Shown: positions 1 through 7,972, counted from the stretch's first letter. The stretch: DNA of 34,844 nucleotides from Nostoc linckia FACHB-104 (GCF_014696615.1 NZ_JACJQJ010000084.1:1-34844), one strand, 5' to 3'. Notes: generated by a model from the letters alone, not told the origin. Numbers and translations: made by a program.

Positions 1-60
1 ACTCTTGAACGCCAGTTGCTTCAAGTCGGCAAAGCCGCCCAACGCACTGGCTCCTTTTGA
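1..60. repeat. Probable end of a dispersed Nostocales repeat
   Basis: One frame reads 19 codons and stops at 58-60, so this could be the 3' end of a gene cut by the window edge. However, the string resembles a GC-richer intergenic repeat I recall from Nostoc and Calothrix genomes (gccagttgcttcaagtcgg followed by cgcccaacgcactggctcc). I prefer the repeat reading, but I cannot see the left side. Confidence 0.35.
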
Positions 61-363
61 CAACCTGAGTGCGAAATACACAATTTAAATGCGTAACAGC
101 TTAAGTTCAATACAGTTGAAATGAAAAATTGAATCGTGTTCTTGTAGTATGTCCGAAAAAAGAAAGCAGAGGAAAAATCTCTCCCTCTGCTTCTCTGCTT
201 TCTCTTCTTCCGCTGCTGGCTCAACGAAGAGATACAGCATATTTCAGGTAAATGAGTATGCGCTTCGGGGCATGGCAGTGCCAGTGCCCCTACAATCAAC
301 GATCATCTGTACCTCAGCAACTGGCAATCTGCTGTATCTTAACTAAACGGTATTAGGAGAGAA
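61..363. other. Gene-poor stretch with an inverted repeat
   Basis: No convincing gene is present. An 11-bp perfect inverted repeat (AGAAAGCAGAG at 161-171, CTCTGCTTTCT at 193-203) with CT-rich sequence between the arms is typical of short intergenic repeats in filamentous cyanobacteria. A second fragment around 268-292 (ggcatggcagtgccagtgcc) is also a self-complementary repeat type. The 65-aa frame running through this stretch is repeat-derived. Confidence 0.5.
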
Positions 364-900
364 TTACTCATTTTCAGTGAGGCGTTGTGCATTCCAAAAC
401 TGTTCTGCAAATGTCACTGCTGGGTGAATTGGAGCTTTAGGTTTGGTTTTCAGTACCATTCCGGCTTCATGTGGTAGGCGATCGCTCTTGGTTGAGTTGC
501 AACGTTCACAAGCTGTAACAACGTTGTTCCAAGTATGCTGACCACCTTTAGAACGGGGAATTACATGGTCGAGGGTGAGACGCTTGGTGCTTCCACAGTA
601 TTGGCAGGTGTGTCCATCACGTTTGAGTACTTCACGTCTGTTTACGGGTGGTACTTTCCAATGACGTTCAGGATTGCCAAATGTTAGACGAATGTGTTCG
701 GGAACTTGTAGTACGAAGCTAGCAGAGCGAACTTCCCAAAGTTTAGTACTGCCAAACTCTAACGATTCTGCCTGTCCGGTGACTAAAAGCACAATGGCTC
801 GTTTAATGTTAACCCGTGCTAATGGTAGGTAGTTCTTAGAGAACACCACCACCGAATTTTGTAGTATGTGTGGTTTCTGAGTCTGTGGTTGAGCTTCCAT
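364..900 (-). CDS. HNH endonuclease family protein
   Basis: A 178-aa protein whose second half is a zinc-ribbon HNH nuclease module. CQYC is at about residues 99-102, the catalytic pair DH at 111-112, the N of the motif at 126, and the second Cys pair CERC at 131-134, followed by NSTKSDR. Such folds nick or cut DNA using one metal ion held by the two His and the Asn. The N-terminal 90 residues (VVVFSKNYLPL, a beta-rich segment) are typical of the small free-standing HNH proteins common in cyanobacteria. These are not clearly tied to restriction or homing, so the biological target is unknown. I chose ATG 900 because GAGGA lies 12 nt before it; the alternative GTG at 912 directly abuts that Shine-Dalgarno sequence. 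The gene stands alone, and a strong GC hairpin sits just upstream at 926-957. Confidence 0.85.
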   Translation of the reverse strand: MEAQPQTQKPHILQNSVVVFSKNYLPLARVNIKRAIVLLVTGQAESLEFGSTKLWEVRSASFVLQVPEHIRLTFGNPERHWKVPPVNRREVLKRDGHTCQYCGSTKRLTLDHVIPRSKGGQHTWNNVVTACERCNSTKSDRLPHEAGMVLKTKPKAPIHPAVTFAEQFWNAQRLTENE

Positions 901-925
901 AAGTGAATTCACTCCTCAAAAAATA

Positions 926-957
926 ACCCCCGCCTCTAGTCATTCAGAAGCGGGGGT
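926..957. terminator. GC-rich hairpin upstream of the HNH gene
   Basis: The arms ACCCCCGC (926-933) and GCGGGGGT (950-957) pair perfectly, with an inner TCT/AGA extension. It lies 26 bp upstream of the HNH start. There is no clear T-run on either side, so it could be a terminator for minus-strand transcription arriving from the right, or a leader hairpin of the HNH mRNA. Confidence 0.45.
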
Positions 958-1681
958 CAAGTAGTTAATACTCTTGGCTTTATAGTTGGCACAAGAAAGC
1001 ACTTGCACCTCCCGCTCTGTATCAGTCGATTTGGATTTAGCCAGAGCGCGATTGCTCCTACGATCCCTTGATTGGCAGATTTACTGCTCACAAACCGATA
1101 TATTCCCTCAAATGCCAATAGCCTATAGAAGCTAGCGGCTTTACAGAATGCGATCGCTTTACCTAAACCCTTGCTGGGTAGGTAATCTATCGCGCACTTA
1201 TGTGTTGAGGAAAATCTGCGGTTCATTGAATTTCTGTAGTATTTGTGATTAAGACTAATAACTAATATTTATAATACAGTTGTAGTATGAAATTGTCTAC
1301 TGCATATTGGAACTCATATCAATACTTATTGTTTAAGGGGTAAAAAGCGAAAAGGAGAAAGGGAAAGAAAATACCTGAATGGGATTTGCACTCAGCACTT
1401 TCCACTCAGCTAATCATGGGAAACCCCTACAACCAAGCATGAAAATATTAATCCTTCCTTCTGCCTCCTGCTCTCTGCCTTCTGCCTTATTTTCCAGCTA
1501 GGACTAAAGCTGTTAGAGCGTGTAGAATTGTCACTTGCAGTCTTGACGTTATTGGTGTCTCGGGTGAGAACAGGTTTCATTGGCGACCAAATTTGTGATG
1601 TGTAAGCTTGCTTAAAATCATCCTGAAGTGGAAGCACTATATACCAAAAGTTACTCTACACACTAATTTAGGAGAATAACT
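958..1681. other. Intergenic stretch, no gene seen
   Basis: About 0.7 kb without a believable coding region. The 89-aa minus frame (957-1226) has no Shine-Dalgarno sequence, includes a HIP1 site and looks like translated spacer DNA. A period-7 STRR block (CTTCTGCC/CTCTGCC units) lies at about 1456-1488. The patatin gene's Shine-Dalgarno sequence is at the right end. Confidence 0.5.
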
Positions 1682-2863
1682 ATGTCCTTCAAAATCCTCA
1701 GTATGGATGGTGGCGGGATGCGTGGAGTGATTACTGCACGGATACTCCAAGAAGTTGAACAACAGATTAGAAGACAGAAAGGCCAGTCTTTACATGAATA
1801 CTTCGACCTCATTGCCGGTACTTCTACTGGTTCAATTTTAGCAGCGGGAATTGCTTTAGGTAAAACTAGTGCAGAACTGATAGATCTATATGTGAATAAG
1901 GGTAAATACATCTTCCCCCTCAAAATTAAAAATCGCTATAAAAGGTTTCCATCTTTCATACAACCCATTCTAGAAGCGTTTTCACCTAGTAAATACTCTC
2001 ATGAAGGGCTAATTAAAGTTCTGATAGATGAGTTGGGATACCGCAGAATTCAAGATATAGAAAATCCGATTATTTTGATTTTGGCTTATGATACCCTTTA
2101 TCGCAACACAACCTTTTTTACAAATTGTCATCCCGATTTAGGCTACCGTTGGTACGATGAATGTTATTTATGGCAGTTATGTGTGGCTTCGGCAGCAGCG
2201 CCTTCGTTTTTTCCACCTTATAACTTAGAGCCTGTTAATAAAGAGAAATTTGGCAATTGGGTATTTCCACATATTGATGGTGGCGTATCAGCTAATAATC
2301 CGGCTTTAGCGGCGCTAAGTTTAATTATGAGAATTAGTCAATGTTCAGATCGGGTTGTTTCCCAGGAAACAAAATGCAAATATAGGCTAGATAACCTGCA
2401 GATGGAAGACATCTCTATCCTTTCGATTGGAACTGGTCAAACTGGCGAACCTTATCAATTTGAGCAAATCAATAAGTGGAAGCCTTTAGACTGGGCACAA
2501 CATATTCCTGATATTTTTATGGAGCCTACGTCTGAGGTTAATAGCACTATTTGTCGCCAGATTATGGGTGGATATGAATCTCAACGGTATTTACGCCTTC
2601 AGTTTGACCTCAATGAGAGATTTAAGGCGAAGCCAGGAGAAACATATAGAGACAGTAGAGTCTTATTGCGGCCAGAAGAACGGAAAAATAAGTATACAGA
2701 TATAAAAGTGAGTGAAGATATAGATAACGCTCACAGGGAGATTATTAGACAATGGATAGATACTACATCTGCATACATAGATGAAGGTCATGCATACTAT
2801 ACGAGAGATGATGTAGGGCCTAAAGTAAAAGATGCGATCGCATCTTTTATTGCTGTTAACTAG
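1682..2863 (+). CDS. Patatin-like phospholipase (CapV/cPLA2-like fold)
   Basis: A 393-aa lipid acyl hydrolase of the patatin family. The glycine-rich oxyanion loop DGGGMRG is at residues 9-15, the nucleophile elbow GTSTG at 46-50 (Ser48), and the dyad Asp is in DGG at 199-201 (Asp199). These are all the catalytic elements, so the enzyme should be active on membrane glycerolipids. There is no signal peptide, so it is cytosolic or peripheral. The start follows an ideal Shine-Dalgarno sequence (TTAGGAGAATAACT-ATG). The length fits bacterial patatins of the cyanobacterial type. The gene is monocistronic: a strong double hairpin follows at 2918-2958. Related proteins act as phage-defence effectors (CapV in CBASS), but there is no nucleotide cyclase beside this one, so a housekeeping or signalling lipase is the simpler reading. 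Confidence 0.93.
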   Translation: MSFKILSMDGGGMRGVITARILQEVEQQIRRQKGQSLHEYFDLIAGTSTGSILAAGIALGKTSAELIDLYVNKGKYIFPLKIKNRYKRFPSFIQPILEAFSPSKYSHEGLIKVLIDELGYRRIQDIENPIILILAYDTLYRNTTFFTNCHPDLGYRWYDECYLWQLCVASAAAPSFFPPYNLEPVNKEKFGNWVFPHIDGGVSANNPALAALSLIMRISQCSDRVVSQETKCKYRLDNLQMEDISILSIGTGQTGEPYQFEQINKWKPLDWAQHIPDIFMEPTSEVNSTICRQIMGGYESQRYLRLQFDLNERFKAKPGETYRDSRVLLRPEERKNKYTDIKVSEDIDNAHREIIRQWIDTTSAYIDEGHAYYTRDDVGPKVKDAIASFIAVN

Positions 2864-2917
2864 TTGCATCCACTTAAAAGCATATAAAAAATATCATCCT
2901 TAAGGCTATTTAGATAG

Positions 2918-2958
2918 AAATCTCGTAAGCATACGAGATTTTCGCGTATTTATACGCG
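2918..2958 (+). terminator. Double-hairpin terminator after the patatin gene
   Basis: A perfect 10-bp stem (AAATCTCGTA 2918-2927 / TACGAGATTT 2932-2941, loop AGCA) is followed directly by a second 6-bp stem (CGCGTA 2943-2948 / TACGCG 2953-2958). It lies 55 bp after the patatin stop. The T-run is short, so efficiency is uncertain. Confidence 0.6.
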
Positions 2959-3885
2959 CCACAATCAGGATTTTTGTGTTTGTTTCAGTAAGAGCTACAT
3001 ATTAATGATAAAAATTTCGGTTTCTGAATGTAGGATTCAATTAAATTATTAAATATATTAATCTCTCCAGACAAATTTTATCTGTATAAATATTTAATTT
3101 ATCAGCAAAATAATCTACCTAAGCCTAAGTTATACTGCTGAAATCAGTTTAGTGATTTTGAAACTTTTAAAAAAAATATTTCGGTATTTCAGTATTATGG
3201 AAGTTTTCTCAGTAATTTGAGAAAGTCTGACTAGACAATAAATCTCTGTTAGTTATGTATAAACGCTGTTTTCAAGCAATCAAAAATACAGATATGCTTA
3301 GATAACAAATCTTAAAATTTGCAAAAATGCAAATCAAACAATAGATTTAACAGTATTGTGCCAGCAGGCTGATTACTGTTGTAAAAGATTAAATTATAAC
3401 CACCCAACAATCATTACAACAAGCTCGTAACTCCATCTTCTTAAGGTAATTTAAGGATGATAAAGCATAATGCCAGCAGCTCACAAAATCCCGGCAATAT
3501 TAATAGCAGAACTAAAATCAATTCTCAAAAGAGTTGTTTTTTGAATGCAGGCATTGATTAAATCTGGTAATTACCTAGCACTGCTATGCAAAAATCAATC
3601 AATTTTAGATTTGCGTTAGCGAAGCGATAGCTCTGCATGGCTTCTTATAGAGAAGAACAAGTATCTTTTTGATACGCTCGCAAGAAAAGTGGTGTAGAGC
3701 AAACAAAAACCAATCCAAAATCTAAAATTGCTACAGTCAACAGCAGCCAGATGTCAGTTCATCAGACTTCTACCACAAGAGAAACCTTATCTCTATGGTA
3801 TTTAAGCTACGCGTGGCATTTCCTTCGCCAGCAGGATAGCAACTAGCATTTAAAAGTCAAACATTGTTTATTCTAAACTTTTGTC

Positions 3886-3914
3886 TTGACTTTGAAACTT
3901 TACGTAGTCATAAA
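3886..3914 (+). promoter_or_regulatory. Candidate sigma70-type promoter for patS
   Basis: TTGACT (3886-3891) is separated by 17 nt from CATAAA (3909-3914), which predicts a start near 3921 and a leader of about 190 nt before patS. The -35 box matches 5 of 6 and the -10 box 4 of 6. A second TATAAAA occurs at 3951-3957 without a well-placed -35. This is pattern matching only. Confidence 0.3.
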
Positions 3915-4033
3915 ACATCTTTCCTTAAAGTGGCGATACTAGATATCCCCTATAAAAGAATTGCGCTAGCCAAATGCTTGGAGTCAAGTGTAATTCATCT
4001 ACTCTTAATTTCTGTTTAAACACAAAAATTAAT

Positions 4034-4062
4034 GGTAGATACAAATGGTGTGTCTATCTTTT
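4034..4062 (+). terminator. Hairpin plus T-run in the patS leader (attenuator-like)
   Basis: GGTAGATACA (4034-4043) pairs with TGTGTCTATC (4049-4058) across a 5-nt loop, with two G-U pairs, followed by TTTT. The shape is that of an intrinsic terminator, placed 50 nt before the patS ATG and inside its likely leader. It could limit read-through, or it could mark the end of a short upstream RNA. Confidence 0.4.
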
Positions 4063-4111
4063 GTCATTTGGGTCTTGTGTACATTTAGCAAACAAATTAG
4101 GTAAGACAACA

Positions 4112-4153
4112 ATGTTAATTAATTCCTCAGATGAACGTGGTAGCGGCAGATAG
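4112..4153 (+). CDS. patS: PatS heterocyst-inhibitor peptide (13 aa)
   Basis: ATG 4112 opens a 13-codon frame, MLINSSDERGSGR, stopped by TAG at 4151-4153. The C-terminal ERGSGR is the diagnostic PatS signature; the Nostoc sp. PCC 7120 peptide ends CDERGSGR and likewise has a Met-Leu-Val-Asn start at this position. PatS is made in differentiating cells. A C-terminal fragment moves to neighbouring cells, binds HetR and prevents it from binding DNA, so that heterocysts stay spaced. TTAGGTAAG is suitably placed as a Shine-Dalgarno sequence (AGG 10 nt before ATG), and no in-frame upstream ATG lies nearby, so the short 13-aa form is the likely product. Two residues differ from the PCC 7120 core (Phe-Cys replaced by Ser-Ser). 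It lies alone in AT-rich DNA between a patatin and a haem-oxygenase-like gene. Confidence 0.92.
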   Translation: MLINSSDERGSGR

Positions 4154-4590
4154 CACAAGCATAGATTACCTATTAGCTATTTGCAAAATTTGATTCAGTT
4201 TATGGGTGCTGAGTATAAGGAAAAATCGCTCAAGCTAGATGATTGAGCAAATCAGAAATTTATTTTTTGAAAATAGTTAAAGCTAGAATAAAGTTGCAAA
4301 GAAGGTCATCCTGCTTCGCCAACTTCCGATGGCTACTAATCTATTTGTATTGTGTGAAAGCCTTGACTAACCGAGTACTCAGCACTAGGTTACATCCAAG
4401 ATAATGGTTATTGAGTATAGGGCATTGGAATTGCGGACTAGGGAATATACCTGCCCAATCCAATGCCCTGCCTCTATAGAGTTAATCTTTCTTTATAACC
4501 TGAGAAAGATGTAAGGCATACTAAAAATGTGGAAATTTAGGTTGTAGAGATGGAAATTTTTCACATCTTGGCAAAGCTACCAAATCTTCC
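4154..4590. other. patS downstream spacer with a long-loop inverted repeat
   Basis: No further coding frame is seen. Arms AGGGCATTGGA (4419-4429) and TCCAATGCCCT (4459-4469) form an 11-bp perfect inverted repeat with a 29-nt loop and no T-run. It may be a small repeat element or a weak transcription boundary before the next gene. Confidence 0.45.
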
Positions 4591-5709
4591 ATGCAAAACA
4601 ATCTGGTTATGTTCCCCAGCCTGAAGGTGGCAGGGAATGATTCACACGCAACGAAAACAAAGCCTACTAAATACAATTACGCTGAGCAGCTGTTTATAGA
4701 ACTGCTAGCAACGGAAAATTTAGATGAGCAACTAGAAAATGTTGCTGGGAAAGTCAAGGCGTTTGAACAGACGCTGTCAATAGCAATTCATGCAGCTTAT
4801 GAAAATGGCTGTGGTGAGCAAGATGCTCATCTGTTTTTGCAAAGAATACTTTATCGGATTAATCGACTAAATTTGTTTTGGTATGACGATTTGCGACATT
4901 ATGACAATGAGAGATCGCTTTACTTGTCTTCATGTCGTAATCAAATCGAAGCTGCTTGGCAAGCTTGGGAACTAGCGCAATTCGATTTGCCAAGATTGCA
5001 AAAATTGAATGTCAAACAAGCACTTACTGAACGTGCATCTTTTGATGTTGATCCACCGTTATCGGCGGATAGTCGCTATATTCGTGAAGAAATGAGCGAG
5101 GTTGGCTATCGTCACTTATTAGCGATCGCATCTTTTGATGGCTTAGTAGAAGGTAGCCGTATGACCAACATTTTGGGTGGTGCGGCGAATGAAGTGCAAT
5201 GTACGCTGGTACGGGTCTTTTTGGAAGAATACGGTAACGGTCGCTTACCTCGCAAGCACTCGACATTTTTTGCCCAAATGTTAGATGAATTTGGGATGAA
5301 TACTGAACCCGAGGGATATTTTGATTTAGTACCTTGGGAAGTTTTAGCTTGTGATAACCATAATTTCTTAACTACGCAGCGTAAACGCTATTTTCTGCGC
5401 TACAGTGGTGCATTAACCTATTTTGAAGTGGCTGGCCCAGCTGCTTATAGAAATTATTTGACGGCGGCACAACGATTGGGACTGTCACAAGCAGCGATGG
5501 GTTATTGGGAATTGCATATTAAGGAAGATGAACGCCACGGTCGTTGGATGTTGGATGATGTGGCTTTACCTTTGGCAGATAAGTATCCCGATGATGCTTG
5601 GGAATTGGTACTGGGTTATGACCAAGAGAAATTGATGGGCGATCGCGCTGCAAAAGCTGTTGTTCGTTCAATACGTGAAGTTGAACAAGCTGCTTTAGGT
5701 AGTAGATAA
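4591..5709 (+). CDS. Iron-containing redox enzyme, haem-oxygenase-like fold (HDO-type)
   Basis: A 372-aa, mostly helical protein. The pattern LEEYGNGRLPRKHS at about 211-224 and ELHIKEDERHGRW at about 307-319 supplies Glu212/Glu213, His223, His309, Asp313, Glu314 and His316. These are placed like the metal ligands of the haem-oxygenase-like diiron oxidases annotated as 'iron-containing redox enzyme family'. Members oxidise very different substrates (amino acids, fatty acids, N-oxygenation), so the substrate cannot be read here. The first 30 residues are polar and probably disordered. There is no signal peptide or membrane segment. The start is weakly supported because no good Shine-Dalgarno sequence precedes ATG 4591. 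It is monocistronic by spacing (the neighbour lies 166 bp away, beyond a terminator). The fold assignment is likely; the ligand mapping is inference. Confidence 0.78.
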   Translation: MQNNLVMFPSLKVAGNDSHATKTKPTKYNYAEQLFIELLATENLDEQLENVAGKVKAFEQTLSIAIHAAYENGCGEQDAHLFLQRILYRINRLNLFWYDDLRHYDNERSLYLSSCRNQIEAAWQAWELAQFDLPRLQKLNVKQALTERASFDVDPPLSADSRYIREEMSEVGYRHLLAIASFDGLVEGSRMTNILGGAANEVQCTLVRVFLEEYGNGRLPRKHSTFFAQMLDEFGMNTEPEGYFDLVPWEVLACDNHNFLTTQRKRYFLRYSGALTYFEVAGPAAYRNYLTAAQRLGLSQAAMGYWELHIKEDERHGRWMLDDVALPLADKYPDDAWELVLGYDQEKLMGDRAAKAVVRSIREVEQAALGSR

Positions 5710-5763
5710 ATATAGACCTGAAAATAGTCTTAGTTTTATCCTACTAATTTACTCAATAATAGC

Positions 5764-5803
5764 TTTCTTTAGTAACAGCTTGATTACTAAAGAAACAGTT
5801 TTT
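5764..5803 (+). terminator. Rho-independent terminator
   Basis: A 12-bp perfect stem TTTCTTTAGTAA (5764-5775) / TTACTAAAGAAA (5784-5795) has an 8-nt loop and is followed by GTTTTT (5798-5803). It lies 55 bp after the haem-oxygenase-like gene. Confidence 0.65.
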
Positions 5804-5875
5804 ATTGTCTGAATATATTCATCGCAGTATTTTTTTTGCAAGTTTGATTATACCTTAAATTGAAATCGAGGTCAC

Positions 5876-6571
5876 ATGAAAGATATATTTTTCTGCCCAG
5901 AAGAATCTAATTTTTACTCAAATTGTTTAGAAACCTTAGTGCTAAGGAATTGTCAATATCCTGAGTCTATTGTTGAGTTTGGCTCGGGCGATGGTAGTCC
6001 TGTAATTAACTCATTATTGAGAAACCAATTTGAAGGTGTGATTCACGGATTTGAGTTAAATAAATCTGCATGGAAAGCAGCTAATTTAACCATTGATGAG
6101 TATAACCTGACTAATAAATATATTATCAATAATTCGTGTTTATTTACATCTGAAAAACCTAAAGGCAAATATCTTGTAGCTAATCCGCCATATCTACCTG
6201 CACCGGATAAAGATATTTATATGCCTCTATTGTTTGGTGGTATAGATGGAGCGACAATTACTAATGAACTTTTATCTTTAGGCTATGAAAATGTACTTGT
6301 TTTAGTTTCTAGTTTTTCTAATCCTACAAGTACAATTTCTCAAGCACAAGAGCATGGATATGTTGTAAATAACTTTGTGGTTTTACCCTTAAAGTTTGGC
6401 TACTATAGCTCAGAACCAAAAGTTAAAAATCACATTGAAAATTTACGTAAACACAAAATGGCATTTTATTCTGGTGACTATTACTTTTTGGCAGGGGTTT
6501 TATTTAGTAAATACCAACAAGATACACCAGATTTATCTAAAGAATTAGCCCAGGTAATGACCAGTTTATAA
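5876..6571 (+). CDS. Class I SAM-dependent methyltransferase with NPPY motif
   Basis: A 231-aa Rossmann-fold methyltransferase. The SAM loop is EFGSGDGS (34-41). An acidic residue after the second strand (HGFELNKSAW, Glu60) should contact the ribose. Motif IV is NPPY (103-106), which in HemK/RsmC/N6-adenine type enzymes handles an amide or an exocyclic amine. The substrate therefore may be a glutamine, an adenine or a small molecule; length and sequence do not decide it. Ile/Lys/Asn-rich AT-biased codon use is higher than in neighbours such as the ZIP or LysR genes. GAGG lies 5 nt before ATG 5876, giving a clear start. It stands alone between a terminator and a MITE-like repeat. Confidence 0.8.
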   Translation: MKDIFFCPEESNFYSNCLETLVLRNCQYPESIVEFGSGDGSPVINSLLRNQFEGVIHGFELNKSAWKAANLTIDEYNLTNKYIINNSCLFTSEKPKGKYLVANPPYLPAPDKDIYMPLLFGGIDGATITNELLSLGYENVLVLVSSFSNPTSTISQAQEHGYVVNNFVVLPLKFGYYSSEPKVKNHIENLRKHKMAFYSGDYYFLAGVLFSKYQQDTPDLSKELAQVMTSL

Positions 6572-6699
6572 TTTACAGTAGATTTCGATTTGGTGAAGTA
6601 TAGATAATTGTAAGGACAAGGCACTGCAGCCCTTCGTACTTCATTTACCCGAAATATGCTGTAATTAATAAACAGAATTTCTTTAGCTATTTTGTAGTG
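6572..6699. other. Spacer left of the MITE-like element
   Basis: No gene or strong hairpin is seen. With the element at 6700-6878 and the spacer at 6879-7225 it makes a 650-bp gene-free stretch between the methyltransferase and the CD225 gene. Confidence 0.4.
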
Positions 6700-6878
6700 A
6701 TAAATTTAGGGTGCGTTACAATAATTGTCGGTTAAGGGCAAAAGGGGAAGGGGAAAAGGGCAAGAAAAAACCTTTAACCCTTACCCTTTCTCCTTTTCCC
6801 CAAACCAAATTCCGAGTTGAAAATTCTTAACCGAGCAGTATTAGGGTGCGTTAGGAAAGTAACGCACCCTAAATTTAT
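6700..6878. repeat. MITE-like element with 20-bp terminal inverted repeats (family A)
   Basis: ATAAATTTAGGGTGCGTTAC (6700-6719) is exactly repeated inverted at 6859-6878. Inside is a core of about 125 bp (6721-6845) with G-rich then C-rich arms and the end sequence TTAACCGAGCAGTATTAGG. A further 13-bp hairpin (TTAGGGTGCGTTA 6841-6853 / TAACGCACCCTAA 6860-6872) overlaps the right terminus. It has no coding capacity. A second copy of the core lies inverted at 13126-13300, which supports mobility. Confidence 0.7.
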
Positions 6879-7225
6879 GAAGTTTTTAGTAAGCACTTTA
6901 GTGCTTTAAATTGAGGGCTGAAGTTCTGAGTACGAAATTATTTTTCACTCAAAATTATTCTAATAGACTACTCTTTTGAAAAAAGAAGGCGACAAATATA
7001 TTTATTTCTTCTTTTCTGTTCCTGGTTAAAAGTTACCTTTTTAGTAATCTACAGCAATTTGCAGCTCAATAGACTACAGTAAAGACACAAATAATGTTGC
7101 GTCATTATACTGAGTATTGATTTTTATGAAGCAGCTTTTGAGACCTAAAGGTAATTCTGATATTTTTAGAGACGTATTACTAAAAACGCAAATTGTCTGA
7201 TTAATGACATTGCAAGGGTGTTTTA
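6879..7225. other. Intergenic stretch before the CD225 gene
   Basis: About 350 bp without a credible gene; the 63-aa minus frame at 7074-7265 overlaps the start of the CD225 gene and lacks support. The promoter of the CD225/DUF2752 pair must lie here, but no convincing boxes were found. Confidence 0.4.
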
Positions 7226-7480
7226 ATGCAATCTCAGAATGTACCCAATTATTTGCCACAAGCAATTTTAACTACACTTTTCTGCTGTTTACCGTTTGGA
7301 ATTGTGGCGATTGTCTATGCTGCCCAAGTGAATACAAAGCTGCAAGCAGGAGATTATGAAGGGGCAATGCAAGCATCCAAAAGTGCCAAAACATGGTGCT
7401 GGGTATCCTTTGGTTCAGGATTAGCTGTGTTCTTAATTTATTTTCTCCTAATAATTCTGGCTTCTTTGGCACCACAATAA
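7226..7480 (+). CDS. CD225/dispanin-like small membrane protein
   Basis: 84 aa with the dispanin layout: a first hydrophobic helix (about 12-34) containing FCCLPFGIVAIVYAAQV, a short conserved loop with a GDYEGAMQASKSAKTW pattern (42-57), and a second transmembrane helix (about 58-79). The family has the same topology as animal IFITM proteins. In bacteria its role is not settled, although it often sits beside DUF2752 or TM2 proteins. The start has AAGGG about 10 nt upstream. The next gene begins 45 bp downstream on the same strand and is a DUF2752 protein, so the two are probably cotranscribed. Confidence 0.85.
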   Translation: MQSQNVPNYLPQAILTTLFCCLPFGIVAIVYAAQVNTKLQAGDYEGAMQASKSAKTWCWVSFGSGLAVFLIYFLLIILASLAPQ

Positions 7481-7525
7481 ATCAATTATGTAGCGTTAAA
7501 AATTGCAAGAAATTTACTTACAAAA

Positions 7526-7957
7526 ATGAACATAATTTCTCGTCACTCTTCTTCTATATCTGTAAGAACTTTAAAAGTAGCAGTACTTTCGGGCATTATT
7601 GTTGTAACTGCAATTGTTCTCTACTTTTTCAATCCTAGTAATTCTTCGATTTACCCTCCCAGCCCATTTCGAGCGATAACTGGCTTATATTGTCCTGGTT
7701 GTGGTACGTTACGAGCCTTACATCATTTACTCCACGGGCATATTTTCAAGGCTTTTGATTTGAACCCGTTGATGATTTTAGCGATGCCATATTTGGTTTA
7801 TTCTTATGTGTCATATAGCGCGCCTGTAATTCTTGGTGAAAAAATTCCCCAAGTTTTTATTAAACCCGCTTGGATTTGGCTGGTGTTGAAAATTATTTTG
7901 GCGTATTGGGTATTGCGAAATCTTCCTTTTGCTCCGTTTTCTTGGTTAGCACCTTGA
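7526..7957 (+). CDS. DUF2752 membrane protein
   Basis: A 143-aa protein with about three transmembrane helices (18-36, about 78-95, about 112-130). The DUF2752 hallmark is GLYCPGCGTLRALHHLLHG at 53-71, with Cys56, Cys59 and Gly60, and then the conserved DLNPL (78-82). The CPGCG pair could bind metal or be redox active, but the family function is unknown. It follows the CD225 gene by 45 bp on the same strand, a recurring pairing in bacteria that suggests a shared membrane role. It converges with the ZIP transporter gene, whose stop lies only 15 bp away. Confidence 0.9.
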   Translation: MNIISRHSSSISVRTLKVAVLSGIIVVTAIVLYFFNPSNSSIYPPSPFRAITGLYCPGCGTLRALHHLLHGHIFKAFDLNPLMILAMPYLVYSYVSYSAPVILGEKIPQVFIKPAWIWLVLKIILAYWVLRNLPFAPFSWLAP

Positions 7958-7972
7958 AAAAATAAGTAGCCA

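Larger units (their letters stand above)
2960..4111. other. Long AT-rich regulatory/intergenic region upstream of patS
   Basis: More than 1.1 kb with no long reading frame on either strand and many poly-A/T tracts. Only very short ORFs occur (for example a 24-codon frame from ATG 3545). The region ends at patS, so it most likely holds that gene's control sequences and an untranslated leader, with some repeat debris (gcgttagcgaagcg at about 3613-3626). I find no canonical GTA-N8-TAC NtcA site; a near miss with N9 lies at 3661-3675. Confidence 0.5.

Noticed and set aside
149-346. 65-aa plus-strand frame
   Set aside because: Translated CT-rich inverted repeat DNA with no ribosome site.
957-1226. 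89-aa minus-strand frame
   Set aside because: No Shine-Dalgarno sequence, includes HIP1/repeat DNA, and composition does not look like protein.
1682-2863. Patatin as effector of a CBASS defence operon
   Set aside because: No cGAS/DncV-like cyclase or Cap gene lies beside it and it has its own terminator.
3661-3675. GTATC-N5-GATAC as an NtcA site upstream of patS
   Set aside because: NtcA needs GTA-N8-TAC; here the spacing is N9, and it lies too far from any likely start.
7272-7638. Extra frames overlapping the CD225 and DUF2752 genes
   Set aside because: They overlap two well-supported genes in other frames and lack their own signals.
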